NCBI GenBank assembly: GCA_040754075.1
Contig: JBFMDH010000023.1
Coordinates: 59,534 to 123,533, forward strand
DNA from: Acidobacteriota bacterium
Lineage (GTDB): Bacteria > Acidobacteriota > Blastocatellia > UBA7656
Length of the DNA stretch: 64,000 nt
Direction of reading: 5' to 3'
In this document: piece by piece, positions 61,608-64,000 of the stretch
How the letters are laid out: each line of letters starts with the position of its first letter
Position numbering within the stretch: position 1 is the stretch's first letter
The notes under the pieces: generated by a model
What the model was told of the DNA's origin: nothing
What the model saw: only the letters and a program-made list of their open reading frames with translations
The model's database searches: none
Position numbers and translations under genes: made by a program

Positions 61608-63860
61608 ATGTCGAAAAAAATTCTCGATAACGACAATTGGGTGAGCCTGTCGCCCAATGGCATCGGGTATACCAAACCCAATCACTATCTCGAAATGGCA
61701 AAAGTCATCTGGCGCAATCGCGATGAATTGCCGTTTGCGTGGCGCATTTTAACTCAGGGAGTTTGCGATGGCTGTGCGCTTGGCACGACCGGCATCAGAG
61801 ATTACACGCTTGACGGCGTACATCTTTGCATGGTCAGGCTCGACCTCATGCGGTTGAACACCATGCCGGCGCTTGATGTAAAACATTTTTCCGACCCCGA
61901 ACGACTTGCCAAAATGACTGCCAAAGAGTTGCGCGAACTCGGTCGCCTTCCCTATCCCATGATTCGCCGTCGCGGCGACGCCGGTTTCACGCGCATCAGT
62001 TGGGATGAAGCGACGAACACGATTGCTTCACGAATTCAAACCACAGACCCGCGTCGCTTTGCGATGTACCTGACCTCGCGAGGGCTGACGAATGAAACTT
62101 ATTACGCGGCACAAAAAGTCGCGCGCTTTTTAGGAAGTAATAACGTCGATAATTCATCGCGCATCTGTCATGCGCCTTCGACTGTGGCGCTCAAAAAATC
62201 TGTAGGCGTAGGCGCTTCGACCTGTTCATATAAAGATTGGCTCGGCACCGACCTGTTGATTTTTTTCGGCAGCAATACGCCGAACAATCAACCGGTCACC
62301 ACGAAATATATTTACTATGCCAAACAACAAGGCACGCGCGTCGTAGTCATCAATCCGTATCGCGAGCCGGGGCTTGAACATTACTGGGTGCCATCGGTTC
62401 CCGAAAGCGCGCTATTCGGAACCAAAATCGCCGACGAATTTTTTCAGGTTCACACGGGCGGCGATCAGGCGTTTATTGCGGGCGTGTTGAAACATCTGAT
62501 TGATAATGATTGGACGGATAACCAATTCATCAAGCAATACACATCAGGCTTCGATGACCTGAAAACGGCTCTGGGAGCCAGTTCCTGGGAACTGCTCGAA
62601 CAATCATCGGGCACCACACGCGAAGCGATGCTCCGATTTGCGCGCATGTTAGGCGAAGCCAAATCCGCAATTTTTGTCTGGTCAATGGGCATCACCCAAC
62701 ATCGCAACGGCGTCGTCAATGTCCGCGCCATTGCCAACCTTGCCCTGGCTCGCGGCTTCATCGGTCGCGCCCATTGCGGACTGGTTCCGATTCGCGGGCA
62801 TTCCGGTGTGCAGGGCGGCGCAGAGGTCGGCGCGGTTCCCAATCTGTTTCCCGGCAGTGTCGCGGTTGATGAAGCGGGAGCGAAAAAGTTTTCTGAGCTT
62901 TGGGGGTTTGAAGCCCCCGCGTGGAAAGGGATGAATTGCGTTGAGATGATTGACGCGGCGCATCGCGGAGAAATCGATTGCTTCTATCAAATCGGCGGCA
63001 ATTTTCTGGAAACCTTACCTGACCCGGATTATGTGCGCGAAGCGGTTCAAAAAATGCCGTTTCGCGTGCATCAGGATATTGTCCTGTCACCCCAGATGCT
63101 GGTTGAGCCTGCCGATACGGTGGTCTTGTTGCCTGCCGAAACCCGTTATGAACAGCGCGGCGGCGGCACGGAAACTTCAACCGAGCGACGAATTTATTTC
63201 AGTCCCGAAATCAACGGACGTCGCATCGGTGAAGCAAAACCGGAATGGGAAATTCCAATGCTCGTTGCCGAAAAAGCGAAGCCGGGGTTGGCGCGCTTGA
63301 TTCATTTCAAAGACGCGCAAGCGATTCGCGAAGACATTGCCCGCGCGGTTCCCGCTTATGATGGGATTCAGCATCTCAAGCAAAAAGGCGATATGGTGCA
63401 ATGGGGCGGTGAACGACTTTGCGAAACCGTTGACGCCAACGGACATTCAATTCCGCATTTTAAGACCGAAAATGGCAAAGGGAATTTTTATGCCATCACC
63501 ATTGAAAGCGAATCGCTAAATGACAAATTGAAACTTTCGACGCGACGCGGCAAACAATTCAACAGCATCGTGCATAAAGACCGTGACCCGCTCAATGGCG
63601 CGCATCGCGGTGATGTGTTAATCAGTCGCGAGGACGCTGAACGATTGATGATTAATGATGATGATGAAATTATTCTGCGCAGTCGTGCAGGCAAGTTGCG
63701 CGGGCGTTGCCGGATTGCGCCAATCGCAAAAGGCAATGTGCAGGTGCATTGGCCCGAAGGAAATGTTTTACTGGAACGTGGCATCACCGACCCGGAATGC
63801 GGTATTCCCGATTACAATACCTGGGTTGAAATTTCACGCGCTGAATCGACAACAGATTAA
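61608..63860 (+). CDS. FdhF/YdeP-family molybdopterin oxidoreductase
   Basis: 750 residues. The N-terminal [21 protein letters not shown] is the family signature, with a Cys pair in place of the full four-Cys site of formate dehydrogenase. Mo-cofactor-binding segments follow: [36 protein letters not shown] and [15 protein letters not shown]. The C-terminal domain ([34 protein letters not shown]) binds the second pterin. E. coli YdeP is linked to acid resistance, but its substrate is unsettled. No FdhD or b-type cytochrome gene adjoins. Confidence 0.92.
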   Translation: MSKKILDNDNWVSLSPNGIGYTKPNHYLEMAKVIWRNRDELPFAWRILTQGVCDGCALGTTGIRDYTLDGVHLCMVRLDLMRLNTMPALDVKHFSDPERLAKMTAKELRELGRLPYPMIRRRGDAGFTRISWDEATNTIASRIQTTDPRRFAMYLTSRGLTNETYYAAQKVARFLGSNNVDNSSRICHAPSTVALKKSVGVGASTCSYKDWLGTDLLIFFGSNTPNNQPVTTKYIYYAKQQGTRVVVINPYREPGLEHYWVPSVPESALFGTKIADEFFQVHTGGDQAFIAGVLKHLIDNDWTDNQFIKQYTSGFDDLKTALGASSWELLEQSSGTTREAMLRFARMLGEAKSAIFVWSMGITQHRNGVVNVRAIANLALARGFIGRAHCGLVPIRGHSGVQGGAEVGAVPNLFPGSVAVDEAGAKKFSELWGFEAPAWKGMNCVEMIDAAHRGEIDCFYQIGGNFLETLPDPDYVREAVQKMPFRVHQDIVLSPQMLVEPADTVVLLPAETRYEQRGGGTETSTERRIYFSPEINGRRIGEAKPEWEIPMLVAEKAKPGLARLIHFKDAQAIREDIARAVPAYDGIQHLKQKGDMVQWGGERLCETVDANGHSIPHFKTENGKGNFYAITIESESLNDKLKLSTRRGKQFNSIVHKDRDPLNGAHRGDVLISREDAERLMINDDDEIILRSRAGKLRGRCRIAPIAKGNVQVHWPEGNVLLERGITDPECGIPDYNTWVEISRAESTTD

Positions 63861-64000
63861 TGGAGAAGTCATGAATCAATGGTTCGGACAAAACTAAGCG
63901 GCAATAACCGCATAATTTCGTAACGAATCGTATTCAGGATGATTTTTTATCAAACTTGGCTCCAGAGCTAACTTTGAAATAATCATCTCCAGAAACTGTT
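63861..64000. other. Window end, no full gene; 8-codon micro-ORF
   Basis: After the molybdoenzyme stop, GGAGAAGTC precedes ATG 63871, which reads MNQWFGQN and stops at 63895-63897. A GCGG/CCGC mini-hairpin follows (63898-63912). It may be the mutated start of a following gene. Nothing else is recognisable. Confidence 0.3.

Noticed and set aside
1..64000. CRISPR arrays, tRNA and rRNA genes
   Set aside because: No regularly spaced repeats and no recognisable tRNA or rRNA sequence were seen; short repeats present are listed individually.

Overview
The window is a contiguous stretch of a bacterial chromosome of intermediate GC content (roughly half GC by eye). Gene content points to the phylum Acidobacteriota, most likely the Blastocatellia side of it: a single-polypeptide NuoB-C-D fusion, many secreted or membrane proteins of unknown function, several zinc-ribbon membrane proteins, a DUF2723 glycosyltransferase, a YdeP-type molybdoenzyme and numerous small two-gene cassettes. 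This placement is inference from family recognition, not from a marker-gene search. No rRNA, tRNA, CRISPR array, transposase or integrase was found.

Layout. 1-2.7 kb: small hypotheticals, class I DAHP synthase (first step of aromatic biosynthesis) and a secreted protein. 2.7-4.8 kb: a cluster of four tiny genes, too short for ordinary ORF calling, encoding peptides with a shared leader that ends in VKGG, followed by an XRE/MmyB-like regulator. 5.0-13.0 kb: the peripheral arm of respiratory complex I (nuoBCD, nuoE, nuoF, nuoG, nuoI), interrupted by two small two-gene cassettes and a large inverted repeat. 13-16 kb: a small membrane protein, two seven-iron-type ferredoxins, a zinc-ribbon protein and a double universal stress protein. 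16-28.6 kb: secreted proteins, a DUF2723 membrane glycosyltransferase, a four-gene membrane/isomerase operon, DnaJ-domain and zinc-ribbon proteins, a NUDIX-metallo-hydrolase fusion, a polysaccharide deacetylase, DUF2167 and a P-loop kinase. 28.7-36 kb: CstA-type transporter, subclass B3 metallo-beta-lactamase, DnaC-like ATPase, two MacB-type permeases, RuvA. 36-41.8 kb: secreted proteins, thiolase, lipoprotein, phosphatase. 41.9-60.7 kb: aromatic amino-acid genes on the minus strand (tyrA fused to a DAHP-synthase-type regulatory domain, chorismate mutase, trpA, trpB, trpF, proS, trpC, trpG), split between trpF and trpB by a 9.5-kb block of plus-strand genes (47.2-56.7 kb). The block carries zinc-ribbon proteins, one ending in a Bacillus Tgl-like transglutaminase domain, and a three-part GT9-methyltransferase-GT9 protein. 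60.9-64 kb: a VapBC-like pair and a YdeP-family molybdopterin oxidoreductase.

Most striking observations. (1) Three unrelated two-gene cassettes (DUF5678 + retropepsin-like; helical protein + HNH; MNT + HEPN) each sit at the edge of a housekeeping gene (nuoF, the NUDIX-MBL gene, trpA). In each case a truncated 60-90-bp second copy of that gene's end lies on the other side of the cassette, so the three insertions appear to share one mechanism. (2) The GG-leader peptide cluster, including a member with an apparent CTG start. (3) A transglutaminase-like domain on a serine-rich stalk in a membrane protein. (4) A fusion of the DAHP-synthase ferredoxin-like regulatory domain to prephenate dehydrogenase.
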